This document shows positions 16,748 through 26,023 of a stretch of 64,000 nt of DNA, piece by piece. Positions within the stretch are counted from its first letter, which is position 1. Each line of letters opens with the position of its first letter. The translations under genes and the position numbers were made by a program. The notes beneath the pieces were generated by a model. That model did no database searches and was not told the origin of the DNA. It saw nothing but the letters and a program-made list of their open reading frames with translations. This DNA comes from HGM11368 sp051883395 (GTDB lineage: Bacteria; Bacillota; Clostridia; Christensenellales; UBA3700). The stretch is taken from NCBI GenBank assembly GCA_051883395.1, contig JBJETQ010000022.1:1-64000 (forward strand). The letters are read 5' to 3'.

Positions 16748-18499
16748 ATGATAAAAACATTGGGAAGGAGTCTGCGGCAATACAAAAAAGGCTCGATAAT
16801 CACGATTATGTTGTCGATTATGGAAGCGGCTTTTGAAATTCTGATACCGCTCTGTATGGCAAAGGTCATTGACGTAGGTATTGAGCTGGGCGATATGAGC
16901 GCAGTATGGAAATACGGTGCAATTTTGCTTGCGCTGGCGTGTCTTCAACTTCTGACGGGGATATTGTCGGCACATATCGGAGCTAAAACGGCGGTCGGCT
17001 TTTGTGCCAATCTGCGACAGGATATGTACGACAACGTTCAGACGTTTGCTTTTTCCAACATAGACAAATATTCGACTGCGTCGATAGTTACCCGTCTTAC
17101 CACCGACGTAACGAACATACAAAACGCATATCAGATGTTGTTGCGTATGGCGATAAGGGGACCCGTTATGTTGATATTTTCGATGATAGTATCATTCCGA
17201 ATCAACGTAACGATAGCTTGTATATTCCTGGTTGTCATACCTATTATGGCAGTCTTGCTGCTGTTTATTATCAAAGGAGTAAACCCTATATTCAAACGTG
17301 TATTCCGCACCTACGACCATCTCAACAACGTAGTGCAGGAAAACGTGCGTGGCATCAGGGTAGTCAAATCTTTTAACAGGGAAGATTATGAGATAGACAA
17401 GTTCAAAGGCATATCTCAGTCGATATACGAAGACTTTTCCAAGGGAGAAAGGTTGCTTGCCTACAACTCCCCGATAATGCAGTTTTTTATGTATGCCTGC
17501 ATGATACTCATATCATGGATAGGAGCAAAGGCTATCGTTGCTTCGGGCAACTCAGGTGCGGCGGGTATGACCACGGGCGACCTGACGGCGTTGTTCTCCT
17601 ATGCTACTCAGATTTTGATGAGTCTTATGATGTTGTCGATGATATTTGCGATGCTGATAATATCCATAGCTTCTGCCAGACGTATTGCCGAGATATTGGA
17701 CGAAAAGACGGATATAGAAAATCCTGTCGACGCTCTGACCACAGTCAAAGATGGTTCGATTTGCTTTGAAAACGTAGACTTTTCGTATGCTTCCAAGGCA
17801 GATAAAAAGGTGTTGGACGATATCAATCTCAATATAGAGTCGGGACAGACGGTGGGCATCGTCGGAGCTACGGGTTCTTCAAAATCTAGTTTGGTACAAC
17901 TCATTCCACGTTTGTACGACGTTACCGCAGGCAGACTTACGCTGGGCGGAGAAGACGTGCGCAATTATGATCTGGACGTTCTGCGCAATGCCGTGGCAAT
18001 GGTCTTGCAAAAAAACGAGCTTTTTGCAGGTACGATAAAGGACAATTTGCGCTGGGGTAACGAAAATGCCACCGATGACGAGATAGAACAGGCTTGCAAA
18101 CTAGCCTGTGCCGACGAATTTATCCGTACTTTCCCCGACAAATACGATACGTATATAGAACAGGGCGGTACCAACGTGTCGGGCGGACAAAAACAGCGAC
18201 TGTGTATTGCACGTGCTTTGCTCAAAAATCCGAAAGTTCTGATACTGGACGATTCGACAAGCGCCGTGGATACCAGAACGGACGCAGCAATTCAAAAATC
18301 TTTTGCAAAATTTTTGCCAGATACTACAAAAATTATCATTGCTCAGAGAGTAAGTTCGGTGCAACACGCCGACCAGATAGTCGTATTGGACGACGGCAAA
18401 GTCGTGGCTACTGGCAAACATGACGAATTGCTGGCAAACTGTGATATATACAGACAGGTTTATCAATCCCAGAAAAAAGGGGGTAAAGAAAATGAGTAA
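16748..18499 (+). CDS. ABC exporter half-transporter, subunit with degenerate ATP site
   Basis: 583 residues: six-helix transmembrane domain (about 1-310) and C-terminal ATPase domain. Walker A G-A-T-G-S-S-K-S (373-380), signature V-S-G-G-Q-K-Q-R, Walker B ending L-D-D-S (D501, D502), switch His replaced by Gln (I-A-Q-R). The catalytic Glu after the Walker B Asp is therefore Asp and the H-loop His is lost, the mark of the degenerate site in heterodimeric exporters such as TM287/288 and BmrCD. It pairs with the next gene, which it overlaps by 8 bases. Such pairs export drugs, lipids or peptides; the substrate is unknown, but MarR control favours a toxic small molecule. Confidence 0.9.
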   Translation: MIKTLGRSLRQYKKGSIITIMLSIMEAAFEILIPLCMAKVIDVGIELGDMSAVWKYGAILLALACLQLLTGILSAHIGAKTAVGFCANLRQDMYDNVQTFAFSNIDKYSTASIVTRLTTDVTNIQNAYQMLLRMAIRGPVMLIFSMIVSFRINVTIACIFLVVIPIMAVLLLFIIKGVNPIFKRVFRTYDHLNNVVQENVRGIRVVKSFNREDYEIDKFKGISQSIYEDFSKGERLLAYNSPIMQFFMYACMILISWIGAKAIVASGNSGAAGMTTGDLTALFSYATQILMSLMMLSMIFAMLIISIASARRIAEILDEKTDIENPVDALTTVKDGSICFENVDFSYASKADKKVLDDINLNIESGQTVGIVGATGSSKSSLVQLIPRLYDVTAGRLTLGGEDVRNYDLDVLRNAVAMVLQKNELFAGTIKDNLRWGNENATDDEIEQACKLACADEFIRTFPDKYDTYIEQGGTNVSGGQKQRLCIARALLKNPKVLILDDSTSAVDTRTDAAIQKSFAKFLPDTTKIIIAQRVSSVQHADQIVVLDDGKVVATGKHDELLANCDIYRQVYQSQKKGGKENE

Positions 18500-20420
18500 G
18501 AAAAAAATATCGGACAAGACGCAGTCCAACGCTATGCCAAAGGCGCAGTTTGACGTAAAGACCCTGACAAGACTGCTCAGTTATATGAAGGACTATAAGG
18601 GACAGCTGGTTTTTGTAGTTATCTGCATTTTGCTCAGCGCAATAGCTTCCGCCGCTTCGTCTTTGTTTTTGCAGTCGCTCATTGACGACTATATCGTACC
18701 GCTGCTTGGAGTGGATAACCCGGTATTCAGCAGTTTGCTCAAAGCTCTTGTGGTGATTGGAGTCATATATCTGGCAGGTGTGCTTTCTACGTTGTTTTAC
18801 AACCGCATTATGGTTACCATTGCGCAAGGAACGCTCAAAAAAATAAGAGACGAGATGTTTGAGAAAATGCAAGGTCTGCCTATAAGGGCGTTTGATACCC
18901 GCACTCACGGCGATATTATGAGCCTTTATACCAACGATACCGATACTCTGCGACAAATGATAGCTCAGTCAATGGCACAACTGATTTCGTCGATATTTAC
19001 TATTGTGGCGGTATTCGTCTGCATGTTATATATCAGCGTGTGGCTGACTTTGGTTGCCGTTGCGGTGATGTTTGCAATATTGCAGATAGTAAAAATCATT
19101 ACAGGGAAGATAGGCAATTATTTTGTAATGCAACAAAAGACGCTTGCCGACGTCAACGGCTACGTTGAAGAAATGGTAAACGGACAAAAAGTAGTCAAAG
19201 TTTTCTGCCACGAAACGCAGGCAAAAAATCAACTGGGAATAAGAAACACCGAGTGGGCAAAAAGTGCCGCAAGCGCAAACGGGTATGCAAATTCCATGAT
19301 GCCTATGATGAACGCTTTGGGCTACGTCCAGTACGTTATCATTGCGATATTGGGAGCGTATATGGCTATTTCCGGGGCGACAAACTTGTCTCTTACGGGC
19401 TGCGGCACGTTGTCGCTGGGCATGATAGCGTCGTTCCTTACCTTATCACGCAACTTTACCAATCCCGTATCGCAGATATCCAATCAGTTCAATTCGATTG
19501 TTACCGCTCTTGCAGGTGCATCCCGTATATTTGCCTTTATGGACGAACAGCCTGAGACCGACGAAGGCTACGTTACTCTCGTCAACGCCATTGAACAGGA
19601 CGGAATATTGACGGAAACAAGCGAACGTACAGGAATATGGGCTTGGAAACACCCGCATCACGACGGCACCGTAACTTACACCAAGTTGAAAGGAGAAGTT
19701 GTCTTTGAAAACGTAGATTTTGGATACGTCGCAGACAAACAGGTGTTGTACGACGTTTCGTTGTACGCCAAACCGGGACAAAAAATTGCATTTGTGGGAG
19801 CTACGGGCGCAGGCAAGACCACTATCACCAATCTTATCAACAGATTTTATGATATCGCCGACGGTAAAATCAGATATGACGGAATCAATATCAACAAAAT
19901 CAAAAAGGCCGATTTGCGTCGTTCTTTGGGAGTGGTGCTGCAAGAAGTCAACCTGTTCACAGGGACGGTAATGGATAACTTGCGTTACGGCAATCCCGAC
20001 GCCAGCGACGAAGATTGTATTGCCGCAGCTTGTCTTGCCAATGCCGACGGCTTTATAAGAATGTTGCCTGACGGATACAATACCGTTCTCAAAGGCGACG
20101 GAAGCGGCTTGTCGCAAGGACAGCGCCAGTTGCTTTCCATTGCACGTGCGGCAGTATCCAATCCGCCCGTTATGATACTTGACGAAGCTACGTCTTCCAT
20201 CGATACCCGTACCGAAGCTTTGGTGCAGGACGGTATGGACAAATTGATGAAGGGCAGGACGGTTTTTGTCATAGCGCATCGCCTTTCCACAGTCCGCAAT
20301 TCCGACGTAATTATGGTACTTGACCACGGTAGAATTATAGAACGTGGCAATCACGAAGACCTTATTGCAAAGAAAGGAACGTATTATCAACTCTACACGG
20401 GAGCGTTTGAGTTGGAATAA
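18492..20420 (+). CDS. ABC exporter half-transporter, subunit with consensus Walker B
   Basis: 642 residues from the ATG at 18492 inside the end of the previous gene; a longer frame upstream lacks a ribosome site. Six-helix membrane domain after an N-terminal charged tail, then the ATPase domain with Walker A G-A-T-G-A-G-K-T, signature L-S-Q-G-Q-R-Q, Walker B I-L-D-E (E565) and switch I-A-H-R, all consensus. An insertion of about 40 residues with W-A-W-K-H-P-H-H-D-G precedes the ATPase domain and is typical of the BmrD/YheH-like partner. It forms the catalytically competent half of the heterodimer with the upstream gene. Confidence 0.9.
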   Translation: MSKKKISDKTQSNAMPKAQFDVKTLTRLLSYMKDYKGQLVFVVICILLSAIASAASSLFLQSLIDDYIVPLLGVDNPVFSSLLKALVVIGVIYLAGVLSTLFYNRIMVTIAQGTLKKIRDEMFEKMQGLPIRAFDTRTHGDIMSLYTNDTDTLRQMIAQSMAQLISSIFTIVAVFVCMLYISVWLTLVAVAVMFAILQIVKIITGKIGNYFVMQQKTLADVNGYVEEMVNGQKVVKVFCHETQAKNQLGIRNTEWAKSAASANGYANSMMPMMNALGYVQYVIIAILGAYMAISGATNLSLTGCGTLSLGMIASFLTLSRNFTNPVSQISNQFNSIVTALAGASRIFAFMDEQPETDEGYVTLVNAIEQDGILTETSERTGIWAWKHPHHDGTVTYTKLKGEVVFENVDFGYVADKQVLYDVSLYAKPGQKIAFVGATGAGKTTITNLINRFYDIADGKIRYDGININKIKKADLRRSLGVVLQEVNLFTGTVMDNLRYGNPDASDEDCIAAACLANADGFIRMLPDGYNTVLKGDGSGLSQGQRQLLSIARAAVSNPPVMILDEATSSIDTRTEALVQDGMDKLMKGRTVFVIAHRLSTVRNSDVIMVLDHGRIIERGNHEDLIAKKGTYYQLYTGAFELE

Positions 20421-20799
20421 AGTAATGAAAAAGTTATTTTTTGATGAGAGAAGGGGGATTAAAGACTACGACCGACACAAGCAAGCAAAAAGTGCGAAAA
20501 GTCGATACGTGTCGCAAAAAATGCATTATTATAAAAAACAAATGAAAATAATAAAATGTAATTTTGCAATATAAATATGATTTTTTTAGATAAATGGAAG
20601 GGCTGATTTCCCTTCCATTTGTTAATTGAAATATTTCAGCAAGGGGCACGCTATACAATTTATAAGGCAAGTGCTTGAAAAATAAGAGTTTATAGCATTT
20701 ATCAATTAAATTTTGAAAATTTTTTGAAGATTTATTATTAAAAAATATTTAGTTATGTCAATTGACTATTTGAAACAGTTCTTTTTTTAAAATTAAGAC
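20421..20799. other. gap between exporter and accessory operon
   Basis: Very AT-rich. A 49-codon frame from an ATG at 20425 (basic, Lys/Arg/Tyr-rich product) has no ribosome site and is probably chance. A hairpin at 20592-20620 is listed separately. The rest, to the promoter at 20800, shows nothing. Confidence 0.35.
20592..20620 (+). terminator. hairpin, probable terminator of the exporter operon
   Basis: AAATGGAAGGG (20592-20602), loop of seven, CCCTTCCATTT (20610-20620). The three U within the stem plus GTTAATT make a modest tail. A-run upstream could let it work in both directions. Confidence 0.65.
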
Positions 20800-20828
20800 T
20801 TGACAACAATGGTTGGATATATGATAAT
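20800..20828 (+). promoter_or_regulatory. promoter of the ESCRT-like/FtsK accessory operon
   Basis: Perfect TTGACA (20800-20805), 17 bases, GATAAT (20823-20828). The leader to the ATG at 20877 is about 42 bases and holds AGAAGG at 20860-20865. No other good promoter was seen inside the operon, whose genes touch or nearly touch up to 37124. Confidence 0.7.
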
Positions 20829-20876
20829 ATAATCAACTATAATATACTAAAAGATTCACAGAAGGTATAGTGATTT

Positions 20877-23800
20877 ATGGAATTTAAGCAAATAAAAACG
20901 ATGGCAGATTCTTTTAACGCAAGATTTGCTAAGGTTATTTCATTAGAAAAAGAGATAGCTGAAGCAATTGTGAGAAATCAACAGGCGTTGGAAGAAAAAA
21001 ACAAAAAACTACATAGTAATATGGAAAAGTCAGTTGATGCTTATGTAAAAGCCGAGATTGAGAAAATTCGAATAGCTATAGATTCTATGTTAGATTCGTT
21101 TGGCGTGTCTGAAAAAAACGTTGTAGTAGATACGAATAATTTGATATCTGATGAATTTGAGATTAATAAAAGCACCGTACTAAGACTAATTGCGGAGATA
21201 AACGATATTGTCAGCGAGTTAAATAAGTATGATTTTGAAAAGAACGCACCGCTTTTAAAAGTTAGTGAAGTCAAAAATGAAGATGAGACTTTTACTATTG
21301 CAAATAATGGTAAAAGCGAAACTATTGGCGTAAATGCAAAAGAAAACGATTATTTTTCTATCCATAATCCACAAAAAGAGATATTGGAAAAACTGCCGGT
21401 TAAAGCTGTGCAGTGTAAAAAAGTGCTTGATGCGATGGAAGCGGACATAAGAAGAAGATTCACTCTGAATGAATTTGATAAGTATCTCAAAAAATGTGAG
21501 AACGAGTATATGCACGACTGCGCCAGCACGCTCAACAAAGAGATGGCTTTGACGATAAAAAGACAATTACAAATTGAAGACGACGTTCTTAGAGAAGATA
21601 GATTTAAAGAACTCTACGAATCGGGCCTTGAAGGAAAAGTCGACACTGAAAAAGGTAGCATGAACTATCCAACAAAGATTAATTTGGGCGACATAAAGTA
21701 CGATTATATCAAAAATAAAGATTATAAAAAATATCTTAATGAAAAAGATTGTCCGTTGCTTAACAAATATACTCCAGATGGAAAGATGACGGCTCCTTAC
21801 GTGCTAGAATTGAGAAAAAACGGCAACATATTTATTGAAGTTGGAGAATCGAAATTGAGTACAAACACCATTAAGTTTGTACAGAAAATTATGCTTTCAT
21901 TTTTGATGTCATTTCCAATAGGCAGATTGAATTATAGGCTTATCGACCTGGACGATACGGGTGAATTTGCCGATTTCAACCAGCTTAATGCCCTAAGCGC
22001 CAATATGTTTAAGAAGACATACAATGACGATACGAGAGTGTCTTCGGCAATGGTAGATATGGATGAAAGAATGGGCGATATCTACGACAATAAGATTACT
22101 CTCAACGGCGTCAAAAATATATACGACTACAATGTTATATCAGAAAATGACCCACAGTCTTTTGAACTACTGACCGTGGTGGGTTTCCCTGAATGTTTTG
22201 GCAACGAAAAGACAGTTAAGAGATTGAAAAAAATTGTAGAAAACGGTAACCGTTCCGGTATTTTTTCTTTGATTGTCTATAACAATGCCAATCCTAACAA
22301 GGCGGCTTACGTCAATGATTTTGTTATATTTGCAAAGCAAAGCATGAATTATTTTGAAGTCGTCGGTGATAAGATTTATCTCAACGGAGATAAAAAATGT
22401 GAATTTTTGCCAAACGAAGAATTAGTATACGACGATATACCTTCTTACACACAGGTTCTCAAACAAAATGCGAAGAAAGGGGTTAATAAAGTTATTCCTT
22501 TGTCTAAGATGTTTGAAGCCACCGAAAAAGTTGAGAATACAGACGATTTCTGCGATCCTACTGAGGTCATCGACATCCCTATAGGAATGAGAGGCGGCGA
22601 GACTCAAACGTTGGCATTTTCGTCCAAAGGAGACGGTGCAGCTCATGCTTTGGCTATAGGCGGTACGGGCTCTGGTAAATCTAATTTATTACATACTATC
22701 GTTTTGTCTGCTTGCTACAAGTATAGCCCGGATGATCTCAACATCTATCTCGTTGACTTTAAGGGCGGTGTTGAGTTCAAATACTATGAAGCCAATAGAA
22801 ACATCAACAAGCAATTGCCACACATAAAACTTACAGCGCTTTCTTCCGATCCGGAGGATGGTCTTGCCGTGCTTGCAAATATCGACAAAGAATTGACTAG
22901 AAGAGAAACGTTGTTTAGAAACAAAGAGGTAGAAGATATTATGCAATATAAAAAGCGTTTTGGAGTATTGCCAAGATTGCTTGTTATCATTGATGAAGTG
23001 CAGGAGTTGTTTGAAAGAGATCAGAATATTGGTTCTTATGCAATCAATCTTATGTCAAAATTGTTCAAAAAAGGTAGAGCCTTTGGTATCAACGTACTTT
23101 GGGCTTCGCAAAACGTACCTAAGGTAGCTGGTTTGAGAGATAAAATTATTTCGCAGATAGGAAGTCGTATTTCGCTTAAACTTAACAATCCGGAAGATGC
23201 TCAGGAACTTGATATTAACGTACAGAAGATTAAAAACCTTTCTAACACGCTAGGTGTTGGCGTAATAAAAGATACTCGTACGGGACAAAATTCCGTGGAG
23301 TTCCGTGTTGCTTATGCGGAGACATCTGACAATAGAGGAATGTACTCGGAGAAAATAAATGAGAAATGGCAAAGCGTGGTTGAAAAATGGACAGATAGAG
23401 AGCCGCTCTTTGTTGTCGGTAGCAATCTGGAAGAACCAAGAGCCGACGAAGGTATTACCCCATACACAAGTCCCGTTGATAAAACCAGCCTTGTGTCCAA
23501 ATCGATGGGAGACTACAATATTGCTGTCGGCAAAGGCTATATTTCCGGAAAGCCATATTCTATACCTATCCATTTACGTGGCTCTAATTCAAACTTGTGG
23601 TTTGCAGGAGCAAATGTGGAAGAATTGCGAGACATGATGGGATTTGCAATGTTGTCTGTGCTTATGGAAAATAGGACAAACAAGGATTTTGTTGGAGACG
23701 ACAGCACGCAGATTTATTACTTTAACGGAGAAGTCATCGACCAGAAAAATCCTGACGATTTGTTCTTTGTTTTGCCTAAATGTTTTTCACGATCGGTTCA

Positions 23801-24404
23801 AAGCGTTTGCTCAATAACAGACTTGGGCAAGACGCTTGTACAACTATATAATTTGAGAAGGAAGAGAGCAGAAAACATACAAGCTAATCATAATCCTGTA
23901 TTCTTATTTATCAATAAAATACAGGAAGTTGCAGTAGAGTTTAAGGATACGTCTAAGCTTATCGATTTAGCAGAAAACAGTGAAGCGGCTCCGATAGCAA
24001 CATCTGCAACGCATGGATTCAGTCTGGGGCTGGGCATTGGCGGAATGGGAGCTTCGGCAGGCGGCAGCAAAATGACTTTTGCTCAATTGTTTAATGAAGT
24101 ATTTGAAAACGGACCTAATCAGAATATTCATATTATCTTTTCAATTGATAAACCATCGAGCATTCCTAGCATCAATAACGCTATGAGAAATTGTCAAAAC
24201 AAGGTATTTATCAAAGGTCTTGATACTGAAGCGATAACATCAGTGGCATCGTTTAGAAGTAATATTAATATTACAATTGAAGGAATGGGCATTTGTTTGA
24301 AAGATACGGAAATGAATAAGTTCAAACCATATAGATATTATTCTGACAGAGACGCAGAGTGGCTGAAGCAGCTTGTTGACAACTATGAGGGGTTATGGAA
24401 TTAA
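20877..24404 (+). CDS. FtsK/SpoIIIE-type (EssC-like) ATPase, soluble
   Basis: 1175 residues. N-terminal helical, coiled-coil-rich part (about 1-240); a degenerate RecA-like module (about 330-500) without a Walker A; the active FtsK module with Walker A G-G-T-G-S-G-K-S (595-602) and Walker B V-I-I-D-E (D706-E707), plus the FtsK-like V-D-F-K-G-G-V-E-F and W-A-S-Q-N segments; and a third degenerate module (about 895-1175) where the P-loop is replaced by F-A-G-A-N. One active ATPase among three RecA-like modules is the plan of type VII secretion ATPases EccC/EssC, but the transmembrane and FHA parts are missing. The next genes encode WXG100-like proteins, the normal substrates of that family. DNA translocation is a less likely alternative: there is no gamma domain. 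Confidence 0.8.
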   Translation: MEFKQIKTMADSFNARFAKVISLEKEIAEAIVRNQQALEEKNKKLHSNMEKSVDAYVKAEIEKIRIAIDSMLDSFGVSEKNVVVDTNNLISDEFEINKSTVLRLIAEINDIVSELNKYDFEKNAPLLKVSEVKNEDETFTIANNGKSETIGVNAKENDYFSIHNPQKEILEKLPVKAVQCKKVLDAMEADIRRRFTLNEFDKYLKKCENEYMHDCASTLNKEMALTIKRQLQIEDDVLREDRFKELYESGLEGKVDTEKGSMNYPTKINLGDIKYDYIKNKDYKKYLNEKDCPLLNKYTPDGKMTAPYVLELRKNGNIFIEVGESKLSTNTIKFVQKIMLSFLMSFPIGRLNYRLIDLDDTGEFADFNQLNALSANMFKKTYNDDTRVSSAMVDMDERMGDIYDNKITLNGVKNIYDYNVISENDPQSFELLTVVGFPECFGNEKTVKRLKKIVENGNRSGIFSLIVYNNANPNKAAYVNDFVIFAKQSMNYFEVVGDKIYLNGDKKCEFLPNEELVYDDIPSYTQVLKQNAKKGVNKVIPLSKMFEATEKVENTDDFCDPTEVIDIPIGMRGGETQTLAFSSKGDGAAHALAIGGTGSGKSNLLHTIVLSACYKYSPDDLNIYLVDFKGGVEFKYYEANRNINKQLPHIKLTALSSDPEDGLAVLANIDKELTRRETLFRNKEVEDIMQYKKRFGVLPRLLVIIDEVQELFERDQNIGSYAINLMSKLFKKGRAFGINVLWASQNVPKVAGLRDKIISQIGSRISLKLNNPEDAQELDINVQKIKNLSNTLGVGVIKDTRTGQNSVEFRVAYAETSDNRGMYSEKINEKWQSVVEKWTDREPLFVVGSNLEEPRADEGITPYTSPVDKTSLVSKSMGDYNIAVGKGYISGKPYSIPIHLRGSNSNLWFAGANVEELRDMMGFAMLSVLMENRTNKDFVGDDSTQIYYFNGEVIDQKNPDDLFFVLPKCFSRSVQSVCSITDLGKTLVQLYNLRRKRAENIQANHNPVFLFINKIQEVAVEFKDTSKLIDLAENSEAAPIATSATHGFSLGLGIGGMGASAGGSKMTFAQLFNEVFENGPNQNIHIIFSIDKPSSIPSINNAMRNCQNKVFIKGLDTEAITSVASFRSNINITIEGMGICLKDTEMNKFKPYRYYSDRDAEWLKQLVDNYEGLWN

Positions 24405-24667
24405 ACGTAAATCGTGAAAGTTCAACATATGCCGCATCGCTAAAACAGTCGGCCCAACTTATGGAAGAAGAATGTGTAAAATATCACAATGCGATTGCAA
24501 GCCTACATTCAAGTTGGGATGACAGCGATTATGACGACATCATGTTAGCAAGTGTTGAAATTAAGCGTATGGCTTCCGAAATAGTAGCAAAAGCCGATTT
24601 GCTTGAAAAGCGAATTTCAGAAAAACAAGACTTGTTACAAAAATACGATAATATAGTATTGAAATAA
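24395..24667 (+). CDS. WXG100-like small helical protein (W-D-D)
   Basis: 90 residues, predicted helical hairpin with a single Trp (W41) in the turn sequence S-S-W-D-D-S-D-Y. Length, charge pattern and Trp position match WXG100 (ESAT-6-like) proteins, the dimeric substrates of type VII ATPases, but the Gly of W-x-G is Asp. The same S-W-D-D motif occurs in the C-terminal domain of the TIR protein at 27920. Starts inside the last 10 bases of the ATPase gene, so production is coupled to it. Predicted function: export substrate or a structural subunit; inference from family and context only. Confidence 0.7.
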   Translation: MELNVNRESSTYAASLKQSAQLMEEECVKYHNAIASLHSSWDDSDYDDIMLASVEIKRMASEIVAKADLLEKRISEKQDLLQKYDNIVLK

Positions 24668-24675
24668 GGTATAAG

Positions 24676-24942
24676 ATGAATATAAGAGTAAGTAAAGAAT
24701 CGGTATTGAATGCAAGACAAATAGTGCAACAAACTCAGCAGGCATTGGTGCAAAACCACTCTGTATTGGTGTCGGAAGTTGAGCAAAATTTGCAAGAATG
24801 GAACGACGCAAACGTAACTAAATTTCTTGCCAATTTTCAAAACGTAACTCAAGATATGTCTGAGATAATTATCAGACTAAACGCTATTGATTCTTTTTGT
24901 ATAGAAGTATATAACTGGCTTTGCCTTTATCTTGACGCATGA
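24676..24942 (+). CDS. WXG100-like small helical protein (W-N-D)
   Basis: 88 residues, helical, with Trp42 in L-Q-E-W-N-D-A-N at the expected hairpin turn and a second helix continuing F-L-A-N-F. Second of three consecutive genes of this kind. It ends with a hydrophobic, Trp/Cys-containing segment (Y-N-W-L-C-L-Y-L), unlike ordinary WXG100 tails, which may be a membrane or partner contact. The stop overlaps the next start (ATGA). Confidence 0.65.
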   Translation: MNIRVSKESVLNARQIVQQTQQALVQNHSVLVSEVEQNLQEWNDANVTKFLANFQNVTQDMSEIIIRLNAIDSFCIEVYNWLCLYLDA

Positions 24943-25199
24943 GAAAAAATTTGGGTAGATATGCAATTGCGATAGACCAAGCTCAGCAAAAGTTGGAGAG
25001 TTGTCGCTCACTTTGGCAGGACAGGTGCGGAGAGATGTTTCTTATGCACAGTCTCGAAGAGATTGGAGATGAGATTGGTAAGCTGTGTGAATATCAGGAA
25101 CAACTTGGCGCAGTTGCAAACGAAACTATGGCCAGCGTGCCTGTTGAAGACTTGAACACTCTCATACGTAATGCGTTTGAATTTGTGGAGAGAAATTGA
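24939..25199 (+). CDS. WXG100-like small helical protein (W-Q-D)
   Basis: 86 residues, helical. Trp26 in R-S-L-W-Q-D-R-C-G-E-M-F; the Trp is earlier than in its two neighbours, because the first helix is shorter. The W-x-D form is shared. Overlaps the preceding gene by 4 bases and ends 1 base before the next start. Membership in the WXG100 group rests on size, helix pattern and position, so it is weaker than for 24395. Confidence 0.58.
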   Translation: MRKNLGRYAIAIDQAQQKLESCRSLWQDRCGEMFLMHSLEEIGDEIGKLCEYQEQLGAVANETMASVPVEDLNTLIRNAFEFVERN

Positions 25200-25200
25200 A

Positions 25201-25713
25201 ATGAACATAAGTTTGGCAGCAGTCAAAACAGCGCAACAAATATATAAAGAGCTTTATGAATCGTTAAGTTTGCAAGTGCAGGGGTTGGCATCGGAGATAA
25301 AAAACGTATGCAAGCTAATAGCAGGTACAAAGGAAGAATTTAGTCAGAAAAAAAGTCGGCTTGATTCTTTATATCAGGGACAAAAATCCAGGATAACGGG
25401 GTTGTATAATGATTTAGAATCGGTAAAATACGAGGAAGAAACATTACAAAAAAATGAAGGCGTATCATTGGGCTTGACAGAAAAAATCTCCCAACTGGAA
25501 GAATTTTGCGGCGCCTTGGAAAGAAATTTGAATACGATAGGTGAAGTCGGAAGATATATCGGAGATAACATCAGTAAGATAGAAGAATTGAAGATAGAAA
25601 TAGATAAGTGTTGTGATAAGTTGAATACAGAAATAATGACAAGATTGAATATTTTGCAACGCTATGAAGAATGCATTATGGAATATGCATCGTCGATGAG
25701 GTTTTGCCTATGA
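25201..25713 (+). CDS. coiled-coil protein of the accessory operon
   Basis: 170 residues from the ATG at 25201 (the frame is open 10 codons earlier but that would overlap the previous gene). Almost wholly helical with long heptad stretches (about 10-160), few aromatics and no membrane segment. The end, N-I-L-Q-R-Y-E-E-C-I, resembles the ends of the neighbouring 25710 product (A-L-I-E-R-Y-E-S-I-L) and the 24395 product (L-L-Q-K-Y-D-N-I-V-L), suggesting that these proteins share a recognition tail. No family recognised. Likely an LXG/WXG-type partner or scaffold. Confidence 0.6.
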   Translation: MNISLAAVKTAQQIYKELYESLSLQVQGLASEIKNVCKLIAGTKEEFSQKKSRLDSLYQGQKSRITGLYNDLESVKYEEETLQKNEGVSLGLTEKISQLEEFCGALERNLNTIGEVGRYIGDNISKIEELKIEIDKCCDKLNTEIMTRLNILQRYEECIMEYASSMRFCL

Positions 25714-25988
25714 ACGATATAAGAGTTGTCAATACGCAAGAAAACTTGACGCTTACAATGCATTATACAAAGCAGTTAAGCGAAAATGTGGAAGATATTT
25801 TTGTCAAAACTAACGAATCGATGCAGAAACTCAAGTTTGATGCAAAAACTAATGCGGAAATAGATGAATTGCTTGCGGAAATGAAACGATTTGTTGTTGA
25901 ACTCAAAAAGTTTAACGAAAAAATAGAAATCGGGGGACAACAAAGAATAGCATTGATTGAAAGATACGAAAGCATATTATCGTTGTAA
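25710..25988 (+). CDS. small coiled-coil protein of the accessory operon
   Basis: 92 residues, two predicted helices separated by a short K-F-D-A-K-T-N turn; no Trp, so not a W-x-D protein. The C-terminus R-Y-E-S-I-L matches its upstream neighbour's end. ATG overlaps the preceding stop (ATGA). Function unknown; size and context suggest a helical partner of the export ATPase or of the small W-x-D proteins. Confidence 0.6.
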   Translation: MNDIRVVNTQENLTLTMHYTKQLSENVEDIFVKTNESMQKLKFDAKTNAEIDELLAEMKRFVVELKKFNEKIEIGGQQRIALIERYESILSL

Positions 25989-26023
25989 GAGATAAAGTAA
26001 ACGATGTCTCCAAAAGTAAAGTT

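Noticed and set aside
20425..20574. 49-codon basic small ORF after the ABC exporter
   Set aside because: No ribosome site, very AT-rich composition, and it is followed by the terminator hairpin; most likely chance.
20877..24404. Chromosome-segregating FtsK or SpoIIIE
   Set aside because: No membrane helices and no DNA-reading gamma domain; the modules and neighbours fit type VII-type ATPases better.
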